Below, piece after piece: positions 45,523-52,774 of a stretch of DNA of 64,000 nt (its first letter is position 1; every line of letters starts with the position of its first letter). Below the pieces are notes generated by a model. That model was not told the DNA's origin. It was given only the letters and a program-made list of their open reading frames with translations, and did no database searches. Where the stretch lies: contig QFQY01000020.1 in the NCBI GenBank assembly GCA_003248805.1, forward strand, positions 1 through 64,000, given 5' to 3'. The position numbers and the translations under genes are program-made. Source of the DNA: Chelatococcus sp. Its GTDB lineage: Bacteria > Pseudomonadota > Alphaproteobacteria > Rhizobiales > Beijerinckiaceae.

Positions 45523-45953
45523 AAAAGGCGAAACGCTCGGTCGCGAAGCCCCTTGCGCAGGTCGGTGCCTTGCCCGTCCGGCAGCACGACGACGGGCAAT
45601 ACCGGATCCTTCTCGTCACGACCAGGACCACCGGACGCTGGACGATCCCGAAAGGCTGGCCGATCAAGGGACGGAAAGCTCACGAGGCGGCGGCGCAGGA
45701 GGCGATGGAGGAGGCGGGCGTCAGCGGGACCGCGAGAAAGCGCGCCGTCGCGCAATACCTCTACTGGAAGCGCATGGACGACCATTTCGTGCTCTGCCGC
45801 GTGAAGATCTACACGATCCTCGTCACGACCGAGCATGACGCCTGGCCGGAACAGCTGGAAAGGCGTCGCTTCTGGTTCTTGCCGGCAGACGCCGCCGACA
45901 TCGTCGAGGAGCCCGGGCTGAAGAAGGTGCTGGCGAGCCTGTCGACCTCATAG
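45519..45953 (+). CDS. Nudix hydrolase with a variant Nudix box
   Basis: A 144-residue protein with the Nudix fold. The box reads GWPIKGRKAHEAAAQ then EAMEEAGV. The helical EExGV part that binds metal is intact, but the earlier E and R of the consensus are R and Q. This form, with GRWTIPKGWPIKG, resembles the diphosphoinositol/diadenosine polyphosphate hydrolase-like group common in rhizobia. It starts at GTG 45519, overlapping the nagA stop by four bases, so it is in the amino-sugar operon. The substrate is unknown. Confidence 0.87.
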   Translation: MKKAKRSVAKPLAQVGALPVRQHDDGQYRILLVTTRTTGRWTIPKGWPIKGRKAHEAAAQEAMEEAGVSGTARKRAVAQYLYWKRMDDHFVLCRVKIYTILVTTEHDAWPEQLERRRFWFLPADAADIVEEPGLKKVLASLSTS

Positions 45954-46103
45954 ATCGCCGCGCACCCCTCCGGCCGCGCCGGCGGTGATCCAGGGGCCTG
46001 TGATCGCGGCATGATATCGAGCGCTGACGGCGAGTCCCCGCGACCTGCCGCAGGAATCATCGCATGACAGAAGCGATGCGCCATTCGGCCGTCATCGAAA
46101 AAC

Positions 46104-46178
46104 TGGAGCGGGCGATCGGGATCGAACCGACGACATTCAGCTTGGGAAGCTGACGTTCTACCACTGAACTACGCCCGC
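46104..46178 (-). tRNA. tRNA-Gly (anticodon CCC)
   Basis: A 75-base cloverleaf on the minus strand with a genomically encoded CCA (complement of 46104-46106). The acceptor stem GCGGGCG/CGCCCGC pairs fully. The D arm is GTTC...GAAC, the anticodon stem TCAGC/GCTGA encloses loop TTCCCAA giving CCC, and the T arm has the TTCGATC loop between GTCGG and CCGAT. It reads the codon GGG. Confidence 0.95.
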
Positions 46179-46373
46179 AGCCGTCGGAATCGGCCTGACC
46201 GTTCTCCGAGGGCAGGCGTTCTTAGCCGCTTCCCGGCGCGATGTCATCGGGGAATTGCAGCCCTCGCTGCAGGTTCCGGAACGGCGGCCTCGATCGCGAA
46301 GATGCCTGGAGCGCCCGCCCTGGTCGTCCGAGGTGCCGATGGCGCCGTCGGGAGCGTCGCGCTCGGCGGTCTC

Positions 46374-46440
46374 AATCTTCGTTCTTGCCCCGGCTTTCCC
46401 GACAACGGCACCCCGCTTCTCGCAGCCGCCGCTCCAAGCG
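46374..46440. repeat. Diverged REP-like element, copy C
   Basis: It shares CCGGCTTTCCCGA, a spaced CCGCTTCTCG and a GCCGCCGC end with the elements at 2688 and 33603, but the stem is eroded. It sits in the 291-base gap between tRNA-Gly and the 3' end of the tolC-like gene; I see nothing else there. Confidence 0.45.
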
Positions 46441-46469
46441 CGACAGAAGACCGCTTCCTGCTCGAAGCC

Positions 46470-47951
46470 CTATTGGGGCGCGAGCGCGAGCATGTCCTGC
46501 ACGAGGCTCCCCTTCAACAGCAACGCCTTGATCTGGGAACGGCGCCGGCTGAAATTCTGGGAGATCAGGTCCGTCTCCGCCTTGACGAGATCGACCTGAG
46601 CATCGAGCAGCTCGAACACCGTGCGGCTGCCATTCTTGAACTGCTCGAAATAGAGATCCTGCACCTTGCGCGCCGCCTTGACCCGCGCGACCAGAGACCC
46701 GGATTTGTCGCTGTCCGACGACGTGATCCGCTGGGCGCCCTGAGCCTCCTCCCTCAGCTCGCGACGGCGCTTGTCCAGCCTCAGATACGCCGCCTCGATC
46801 CGGGCCATCACCTGCCGGCGGGCGCTGAGATTGGCTCCGCCGTCGAGCAGCGGGACCCTGAGCGAGACGAGGACGTTCGCGTAAGTCTTGCGGTCGGAGG
46901 TGTCGGGCTCGGCCATGTTGCGCCCCGCCTTGAAGGTGCTTTCAAGGCCGAGATTCGGGCGACCGCTGCCTTCGACCGAGTTCAACTGCTCGCGAAGCGA
47001 CGAAATCTCGCTTTGAATGGCGAGGATGTCGGGATTGCGGTCGAGTTTCTCCTGACTGAGCTCGGCGGGGTTGCCGCCCAGGCGCGGCGTCACCGCGTCC
47101 ACGACCTTGTCGACGTCGAGCTCCGTCAGGCGACGGAAGGCGTCGGAGGCGTTGGTGCGCTCAGTGGTGAGGTCGATCAGGCTGGTCTTGGCATTCTCCA
47201 GACGAGTCGTCACGCGCTTGACGTCGGCGACGGTCGAGTTGCCGTCCGATTCGTTCGACTGGACGATCTTGAGGATGTCCTCATGCGCCTTGATGTTGCG
47301 CTTCGCCAAGGCGATGTTCTCGTCGGTCTGGTGCACCTTCAGCAGGAGATCGAGCATATCGAAGGCGGTCTGCTCGGTCTTGGCGATGCGGGCGTTGGTC
47401 GCGCTCTGATAGGCGAGCGACGCCCGCTCGTAATTGCTCTTGGCGGCGCCGAAATCGTAGAGGTTCTGCCGGAAGCTCAACCCGATCTCGCGACGGATGG
47501 CGTTGCCTGCGGGGTCGGACAGCCAGTTCCGTTGCGGCCCCGCAGCCGCCGTGAGATCGAGCGTCGGAAGCATGCCGGCCTGGGCGCCGTCGACCGCTGC
47601 GTATTGTTCTTTCTCTTTCGCCGCCGCGATGCCGACGTCCGGATTGGTGCGGATGAGGCGTCGCAGAACCTCGGAAATCGTCATCCGCCCCGCCACGCCA
47701 CGCTCCGATGACGGAGCCGGCCTCGGCGATTCGGATGACGATGTGAATTTGGCCGCCGGCTCCATTGCAATCGGAGGAACGGCAGAAGTAACATCTTCGA
47801 CAGCGAACGAATTGCAGAGCGTTGCCGGCAAAGGATAGCTGCCGGTGGACGCGCACGGAGCCTCGGGGCGCGAGACGCAGCCGGCCAGTCCACATACTGC
47901 GACAATGACGGACAGGAGCTTGCGCCCGTCTTTTTCGCCGCCCCAAGCCAT
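46470..47951 (-). CDS. TolC-family outer-membrane channel of the type I secretion system
   Basis: A 493-residue protein with a lipoprotein-type signal (LLSVIVAVCGLAGC, lipobox LAGC) and two outer-membrane efflux repeats. Repeat 1 begins TISEVLRRLIRTNPDVGIA and repeat 2 begins KLDRNPDILAIQSEIS. Typical TolC pieces are GLSFRQNLYDFG and VSLRVPLLDGGANLSARRQVM. I prefer ATG 47951 because a GAGGA site lies upstream; an ATG at 47975 lacks one. It would form the outer-membrane exit for the giant RTX protein, with the HlyD and ABC proteins encoded to its right (LapE-like role). Confidence 0.9.
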   Translation of the reverse strand: MAWGGEKDGRKLLSVIVAVCGLAGCVSRPEAPCASTGSYPLPATLCNSFAVEDVTSAVPPIAMEPAAKFTSSSESPRPAPSSERGVAGRMTISEVLRRLIRTNPDVGIAAAKEKEQYAAVDGAQAGMLPTLDLTAAAGPQRNWLSDPAGNAIRREIGLSFRQNLYDFGAAKSNYERASLAYQSATNARIAKTEQTAFDMLDLLLKVHQTDENIALAKRNIKAHEDILKIVQSNESDGNSTVADVKRVTTRLENAKTSLIDLTTERTNASDAFRRLTELDVDKVVDAVTPRLGGNPAELSQEKLDRNPDILAIQSEISSLREQLNSVEGSGRPNLGLESTFKAGRNMAEPDTSDRKTYANVLVSLRVPLLDGGANLSARRQVMARIEAAYLRLDKRRRELREEAQGAQRITSSDSDKSGSLVARVKAARKVQDLYFEQFKNGSRTVFELLDAQVDLVKAETDLISQNFSRRRSQIKALLLKGSLVQDMLALAPQ

Positions 47952-48409
47952 CCCCACGTCCTCGCCCCTTCGCATCCGGCGACAAGGGATTATTAACCTT
48001 AATAAAAGGTTTGTGATTCGCGCAATCCGTAAAGATGCTGTTGGCTGACTGGCCGGAAAACGGCTCTACAAGGGGGCGCGTCGACGCCCCATCCCATCGA
48101 TGGGACATAAGGCCCATCTGCCGTGACCCCGCCGAATGGGCGGGCCGTAACTCCAAGGCAGGTCGGCATCGCGTCCCCGCCGCGCCGAAAGCGCGAACGT
48201 AGCGGCGGGCTTCGGGCAGGGGCCGCGCGGCACCCCTCCCCTTATGCCGAGAATGAACGCGCCTGCCGCGGGAAGCGGCCGCCCGAGAAGGCCGAAGCCC
48301 GGAAGCCGTGGACCGGCGAGACGGGAACCGCCGTCAAAGGCGGCTCCGACAGAGCACCCTCCGTTCACGGTCTCGACTGCTCCGCCGCCAAGGGTACGAC
48401 CGGAAGCCG
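47952..48409. other. 458-base region between hlyD and tolC-like genes
   Basis: The left part (about 47985-48025) is AT-rich and probably holds the tolC promoter on the minus strand. It contains an inverted repeat AACCTT (47995-48000) / AAGGTT (48006-48011) that could be an operator. A further hairpin, CCCGCC/GGCGGG, lies near 48131-48147. The remainder is GC-rich, and the 100-codon minus-strand frame at 48066-48368 has no recognisable protein features. Confidence 0.4.
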
Positions 48410-49714
48410 TCAGCGCCGGAATGCCATGTCCTTCACGTTCATGAGAGGGGTCAGCAGGTACTGCAGCACCGAGTGGCGACGCGTCAGCATGTCCACGTTC
48501 GCCATCATGCCCGGCACGATCGGATAGGTGTCGCCAAGCCTGTTGGCCGCCTTGAGGCGAACGCGGAAATAGGGCTGGCTGTCCTTGTCCTTGATGATGT
48601 CGGGCGAGATGTCGACGACCTGCGCATCGAGCCCGCCATAGACCGAATAGTCATAGGCGGTGATCTTCACGACGGCCTTGGTGCCGGGCCAGATCTCGGC
48701 GCGATCCTGCGGCGACAATTGCGCCTCGATGGCAATCGTGTCGCTGCCGGGGACGATCTCCAGAATGGGCGCCCCTGCCGCGATGACGCCGCCGACGGTG
48801 GCGACGAAGCGCTTGTTGACGATACCGGCCGTCGGCGACCGGATTTCCGTCCGCGTTTCCTTGTCGCGCAATCCTGAAACTGCCTCGCGCAACTGGCTGA
48901 TCTCGACCAGCACCTTGGTCTTTTCCTCATAGGCGTCGGAGCGAAATTTCAGTACCGCGCCGTTGCGCTGCCTGACGGCCTCGCTCAGCGCGGCCTGCGT
49001 CTGCGGGATGTCGTGGTTGAGGTCCTCGATCTTGGTGTCGAGCTGCTGAAGGGATGTCAGGCCCTGGAGAAGCTCGTTGCGCGAGACCGCGCCAAGGTCG
49101 TGGAGGCGCTGCAGGCTCTGTGTCCTCTGTGCGGTGAGCTCGCGCTCGCGCTGGAGATTGGAGCGCCGCGCCCCCAGCCCGGCGAGGGCGATCTCGTGCT
49201 GGCGGATCTTGTCCTCCAGAATGTTGATCTGCTCCGACTGGTCGCGCTTGCGCTGAAGGAAGAGGTCGCGCTCGCTGGCGATGATGAAGCTCTCTTCCAG
49301 ATCGGGAGGGAAGGACACCTCGCTGGCGCCCGACAATTCGGCCTCGATGCGCGCCTGGGCCGCCCGCTTGGCCGACAGTTGCGTCAAGGTCTGCTGCAGA
49401 GTCGTCTGGGACTGGGTGTCCCGGATCCGGAGCAGGACCTGGTCCTGCTCGACGCGGTCGCCTTCGCGGACGAGAATCTCGGAGACGATGCCGCCTTCGA
49501 GGTGCTGGACGATCTGATTCTGATTGAAAGGTACGACGGTTCCCGTGCTCCGGGTGACGGCGTCGATCCGCGTCATCGCGCTCCAGACGGCCAGGGCGGC
49601 AAGGCTCGCGGCCAGCCCGAGAAGCAAGGTCCGGTGGGCATCGCTGCGGATGCGGTCGCAGCGTCGCGCCGCCCGCTCTCCTTCCGGGAACATCGAACCG
49701 TTCGATTGCGTCAT
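48410..49714 (-). CDS. Type I secretion periplasmic adaptor (HlyD/LapC family)
   Basis: A 434-residue membrane-fusion protein. It has a cytoplasmic N-terminus, one TM helix (~28-48, TLLLGLAASLAALAVWSAM), the first lipoyl half NQIVQHLEGGIVSEILVREGDRVEQDQVLLRI, a long coiled-coil hairpin (~110-285), the second half IRSPTAGIVNKRFVATVGGVIAAGAPILEIVP, and a beta-barrel/C-terminal domain ending with PGMMANVDMLTRRHSVLQYLLTPL. These are the standard T1SS-adaptor landmarks. The ATG at 49714 was chosen over a TTG six bases upstream. It is divergent from the ABC gene, with which it must work. Confidence 0.94.
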   Translation of the reverse strand: MTQSNGSMFPEGERAARRCDRIRSDAHRTLLLGLAASLAALAVWSAMTRIDAVTRSTGTVVPFNQNQIVQHLEGGIVSEILVREGDRVEQDQVLLRIRDTQSQTTLQQTLTQLSAKRAAQARIEAELSGASEVSFPPDLEESFIIASERDLFLQRKRDQSEQINILEDKIRQHEIALAGLGARRSNLQRERELTAQRTQSLQRLHDLGAVSRNELLQGLTSLQQLDTKIEDLNHDIPQTQAALSEAVRQRNGAVLKFRSDAYEEKTKVLVEISQLREAVSGLRDKETRTEIRSPTAGIVNKRFVATVGGVIAAGAPILEIVPGSDTIAIEAQLSPQDRAEIWPGTKAVVKITAYDYSVYGGLDAQVVDISPDIIKDKDSQPYFRVRLKAANRLGDTYPIVPGMMANVDMLTRRHSVLQYLLTPLMNVKDMAFRR

Positions 49715-49831
49715 GACCAATAGTCCCGCTGCCGAAAACCCGCTTTAGCGGGATATCGTTAACCGAGCGCTAAGCATTCGCGTTTACTCTTCCGAAATAC
49801 TTGAGATTTTGCGTCGTAGGGCCTGTCGACA
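49715..49831. promoter_or_regulatory. Divergent promoter region of the type I secretion locus
   Basis: A 117-base gap between the oppositely oriented hlyD and ABC genes, with an AT-rich middle (about 49750-49815) that includes GTTAACCGAGCGCTAAGC. It must carry promoters for both directions. No clear sigma-70 consensus is recognised. Confidence 0.5.
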
Positions 49832-51922
49832 ATGGCACATGTGCACGGAATTTCAGCGCGTGCTGATGACACGATGCGCCTGCCGTTTCGCATCGGCCCC
49901 ATGGCCGGGGCCGGCAAGGCGCCAAACCCCGGCGGCGAGCATCTGCTGGCGGCGCTGGGCCGGCTGAGCTGCGACCGGGCCGAGATGCGCATGCTGCGCG
50001 CGACGATCGCAGAGATCGACGGCACCATCCTGCCTTGCGTCGCCGTGCTCCAGGACGGAACCGGGCTCGCCCTCGTCGCCCGCGAAGGCAAGAGCATGTT
50101 CCGCGTCGAGACGGCCGGCGGCGTCGAGCATATCGGCGCCAATGATCTCGCCGAGCGTTACTCCGGAGCGCTTCTGGTGCACGCGCGCGCTGCCGCCACG
50201 CACCGGAAGTCGGCCCCCGTCGACACGACCCCGCTGCTCCGCAGGATCCTGCGGCTGACCGTGACCTCCTCCTTGTTGCCGCAACTGATCCTCGCGGCCA
50301 TTCTCGGCAATCTGCTCGTCTTCGCCCTGCCGATCTACAGCATGGCTGTCTACGACCGGATCATCCCCCACCGCGCGACGGAGACGCTCTGGGCGCTGAC
50401 GATCGGCATCGGCATCGGCATCGTCTTCATGGTCGACATGTTCTGCAAGTCGATGCGGCATCGGATCCAGGAAGCCATCGGTGTCGGCATGGGGCTCGAC
50501 CTGCAGCAGAACCTGTTCCGCCACGTCATGTCCGCCGAGCTCGCCCATGCGCCGAAGAATGCCGGCGTGCTGTCGAGCGCCTTCGGCGCGATAGACGGGC
50601 TGTGCCTGCTCGCGCCCGCGATTCTCGCCGGCCTTCTCGTCGACCTGCCCTTCGCCATCGTCATCCTGCTCTATGTCGCCTTCCTGGCGCACTGGGTCGT
50701 CCTGGCGCCCGCTCTCGCCATGTTGGCGATCCTGCTGGTCAACATCGGCAGCCATGTCGCCGCGCGGAAGGCCCATGCCGCAGCGGCCAAGCACATGGTG
50801 GCGCGCACGGGCCTGATCGAGGAAGGCGCGCATTCGCTGGAGACCATCAAGGCTCTCGGAGCGGAACGAGACCTGGTCGACAGATGGTCGCGCCTATCCG
50901 ACGAGCTGGCCTTTCAGTCTCATCTCGGACGCAGCGCGAGCGCGGCGTCCGGGCAGAGCGTCAACATGATCTTCCAGATCAGCACGGTCGCATCGCTCGC
51001 GATCGGCGTCTTCATGATCAGCGCGGGCGACATGACGGTCGGTGCACTGGTCGCCGCCGTGCTGCTGACAGGCCGGGCGATCGCACCCATCGGCGCATTG
51101 GCGGCCAGCGTCATCCGTGGTTTCAGCCTCGCCCAGTCGCTCGGCTATGCGAAGAAGCTCCTCGAGACGCCCAGCGAGGTCGCGGGGGACGCGACCCGGC
51201 GCGCGGCGCGCATCAAGGGCTCCGTCCGCTTTGCCGGCGCGAGCTACAGCTATCCCGGCGAGCCACGGCCCGCGCTCCACGATATCAACCTGGCGATCGC
51301 GCCCGGCGAGAAGGTCGGCATCATCGGCCGCATCGGTTCGGGCAAGAGCACGCTGATCCATCTGGTGCCGCGGCTCTACCGCCCCGATCAGGGCAACGTC
51401 CTGATCGACGATCACGATATCCGGCAATACGACCCCGTCTGGCTGCGGCGCCACATCGCCTACATGCCGCAGGACTGCGATCTGTTCGACGCGAGCATCC
51501 GGGACAACATCGTGCGCGGGCTCGACACCGTGGACGAGGACCACTTCCAGGAAGCGGTGACCATCGCCGGGGTGAAGGATTTCGTCGCCAACCATCCGGC
51601 CGGCTACGGACTCGTCGTCGGCGCCCATGGCCGGCGGCTCTCAGGCGGCGAACGACAGGCCGTGTGTCTGGCCCGCGCGCTCGTCGCCCGGCCCGCCATC
51701 CTCGTGCTCGACGAGCCGACATCGGCCATGGACAGCCAGCTCGAGCGCCGCGTGGTCGAGCGTCTGAAGTCCGCTCTGGACGGCAAGACGGTTCTCGTGG
51801 CGACGCATCGGGCGCCGCTGCTGGCACTGGTCGATCGGGTCATCTGGCTCGATGGCGGCCGTGTCATCGCGGACGGCCCGACGGCCGAGATCATTCGCCG
51901 TGCAACGCCCATGTCCGCGTAG
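49832..51922 (+). CDS. Type I secretion ABC transporter (ATPase/permease, LapB-like)
   Basis: A 696-residue inner-membrane exporter. Residues ~36-135 form a C39-peptidase-like domain with no catalytic cysteine evident in its usual place, as in RTX exporters. The six-TM domain is ~150-425 (PQLILAAILGNLLVFALPIYSMAVYDRIIPH). The ATPase domain has Walker A GRIGSGKST, Q-loop MPQDCDLFDASIRDNI, signature LSGGERQAV, Walker B ILVLDEPTSAMD and the switch H in VATHR. It starts at ATG 49832, although the ribosome site is weak. It leads a rightward gene series that includes the motor-like pair and the giant RTX gene, which is its probable substrate. Confidence 0.94.
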   Translation: MAHVHGISARADDTMRLPFRIGPMAGAGKAPNPGGEHLLAALGRLSCDRAEMRMLRATIAEIDGTILPCVAVLQDGTGLALVAREGKSMFRVETAGGVEHIGANDLAERYSGALLVHARAAATHRKSAPVDTTPLLRRILRLTVTSSLLPQLILAAILGNLLVFALPIYSMAVYDRIIPHRATETLWALTIGIGIGIVFMVDMFCKSMRHRIQEAIGVGMGLDLQQNLFRHVMSAELAHAPKNAGVLSSAFGAIDGLCLLAPAILAGLLVDLPFAIVILLYVAFLAHWVVLAPALAMLAILLVNIGSHVAARKAHAAAAKHMVARTGLIEEGAHSLETIKALGAERDLVDRWSRLSDELAFQSHLGRSASAASGQSVNMIFQISTVASLAIGVFMISAGDMTVGALVAAVLLTGRAIAPIGALAASVIRGFSLAQSLGYAKKLLETPSEVAGDATRRAARIKGSVRFAGASYSYPGEPRPALHDINLAIAPGEKVGIIGRIGSGKSTLIHLVPRLYRPDQGNVLIDDHDIRQYDPVWLRRHIAYMPQDCDLFDASIRDNIVRGLDTVDEDHFQEAVTIAGVKDFVANHPAGYGLVVGAHGRRLSGGERQAVCLARALVARPAILVLDEPTSAMDSQLERRVVERLKSALDGKTVLVATHRAPLLALVDRVIWLDGGRVIADGPTAEIIRRATPMSA

Positions 51923-51932
51923 AGACTAGAAA

Positions 51933-52679
51933 ATGGCGAGCAAGCACAAACAGGAAGATCCCTGGGCCGGCTTTGTCGACGTGCTGTCGAACATCCTGAT
52001 GGTCGTCATCTTCCTCGTCGTCATTCTCGGCATGGCGATCTTCGCGCTGTCCCAGCAGATCACCAAGGTCGCTGTCGAGAATGCGGTCAAGGCGGAGCGG
52101 GAGGCGCAGGCGACGCCCACCGCCGATCCGCAACCCCGGCCGCCCGAGAAAACCGACGAGGCCGTCGCTGCCGCTCCCAAACCGGAACCTCAGGTCGGCG
52201 CAGCCGGTGCCTATGAGGCGGCCAAGGCGCCGCGGGCCCGCGAGACCGACGAGGTGGCCGGCAACACCACGCTCTCCGTGCGGAGTCTCGCAATCAAGCC
52301 CGGCAAAGAGGTCGAAATCGCGTCCGAAGAGACCAAGCAGGTCGATGCGCCGGTCGTGGTGAAGCAGTCTCACGCCTTCCTGACGCTGAAGTTCGGCAAG
52401 GGCGCCTTCAAGATCGACACGGCAGCTTCCGGCGAAATCCAGACCTTCCTCGCTGCGGACAAGGCGACGGGCGAGAACAAGCTCGAGGTCCGGGCCTTCG
52501 CGCAGTCGACCGTCGGCTCGGTCTCCGAGGCCCGACGCATCGCCTACTATCGCGCCATGCAGACGAGAACCGAACTCGTGCGAAGCGGGGTCGCTGCCAA
52601 CCGGATCGAAGTCAAGATTCGGGAATCCCTCTCGCCCGAAGAAATCGACGTCGTCAGGATCTTCGAGAAGCCATCCTAG
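51933..52679 (+). CDS. MotB/ExbD-like motor subunit with OmpA-like periplasmic domain
   Basis: A 248-residue protein built like MotB. A short cytoplasmic N-terminus leads into one TM helix (~17-39) that begins WAGFVDVLSNILMVVIFLVVIL; Asp16 sits where the proton-carrying Asp of MotB/ExbD/TolR/ZorB lies. A Pro/Ala/Glu-rich linker (~55-110) follows. The C-terminal domain (~145-245) has the OmpA/MotB peptidoglycan-binding pattern, with SEARRIAYYRAMQTRTELV, then GVAANRIEVKI. It lies 10 bases after the ABC exporter and 95 before its likely partner. No flagellar, Tol, Ton or Zorya genes are near. I infer an ion-driven stator serving the secretion system or adhesin. Confidence 0.82.
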   Translation: MASKHKQEDPWAGFVDVLSNILMVVIFLVVILGMAIFALSQQITKVAVENAVKAEREAQATPTADPQPRPPEKTDEAVAAAPKPEPQVGAAGAYEAAKAPRARETDEVAGNTTLSVRSLAIKPGKEVEIASEETKQVDAPVVVKQSHAFLTLKFGKGAFKIDTAASGEIQTFLAADKATGENKLEVRAFAQSTVGSVSEARRIAYYRAMQTRTELVRSGVAANRIEVKIRESLSPEEIDVVRIFEKPS

Positions 52680-52760
52680 AGGCCGCCCCGGCTCGCGCCG
52701 CAGCACGGCTTAATCACATATTCGCAATTGCAAAATTATGTTTCCGACATTCAACGGGCC

Positions 52761-52768
52761 GGGGGGGG
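52761..52768 (+). promoter_or_regulatory. Eight-G run at the ribosome-binding position of the MotA-like gene
   Basis: A homopolymer of eight G residues ends six bases before the GTG start at 52775, where a Shine-Dalgarno sequence should be. Slippage in this run would change ribosome-site spacing, so translation of the motor gene could vary between cells. Confidence 0.5.
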
Positions 52769-52774
52769 CTCATC

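Noticed and set aside
48066..48368. 100-codon minus-strand frame between hlyD and tolC-like genes
   Set aside because: It has no ribosome site, no recognisable domain and a composition typical of GC-rich chance frames.
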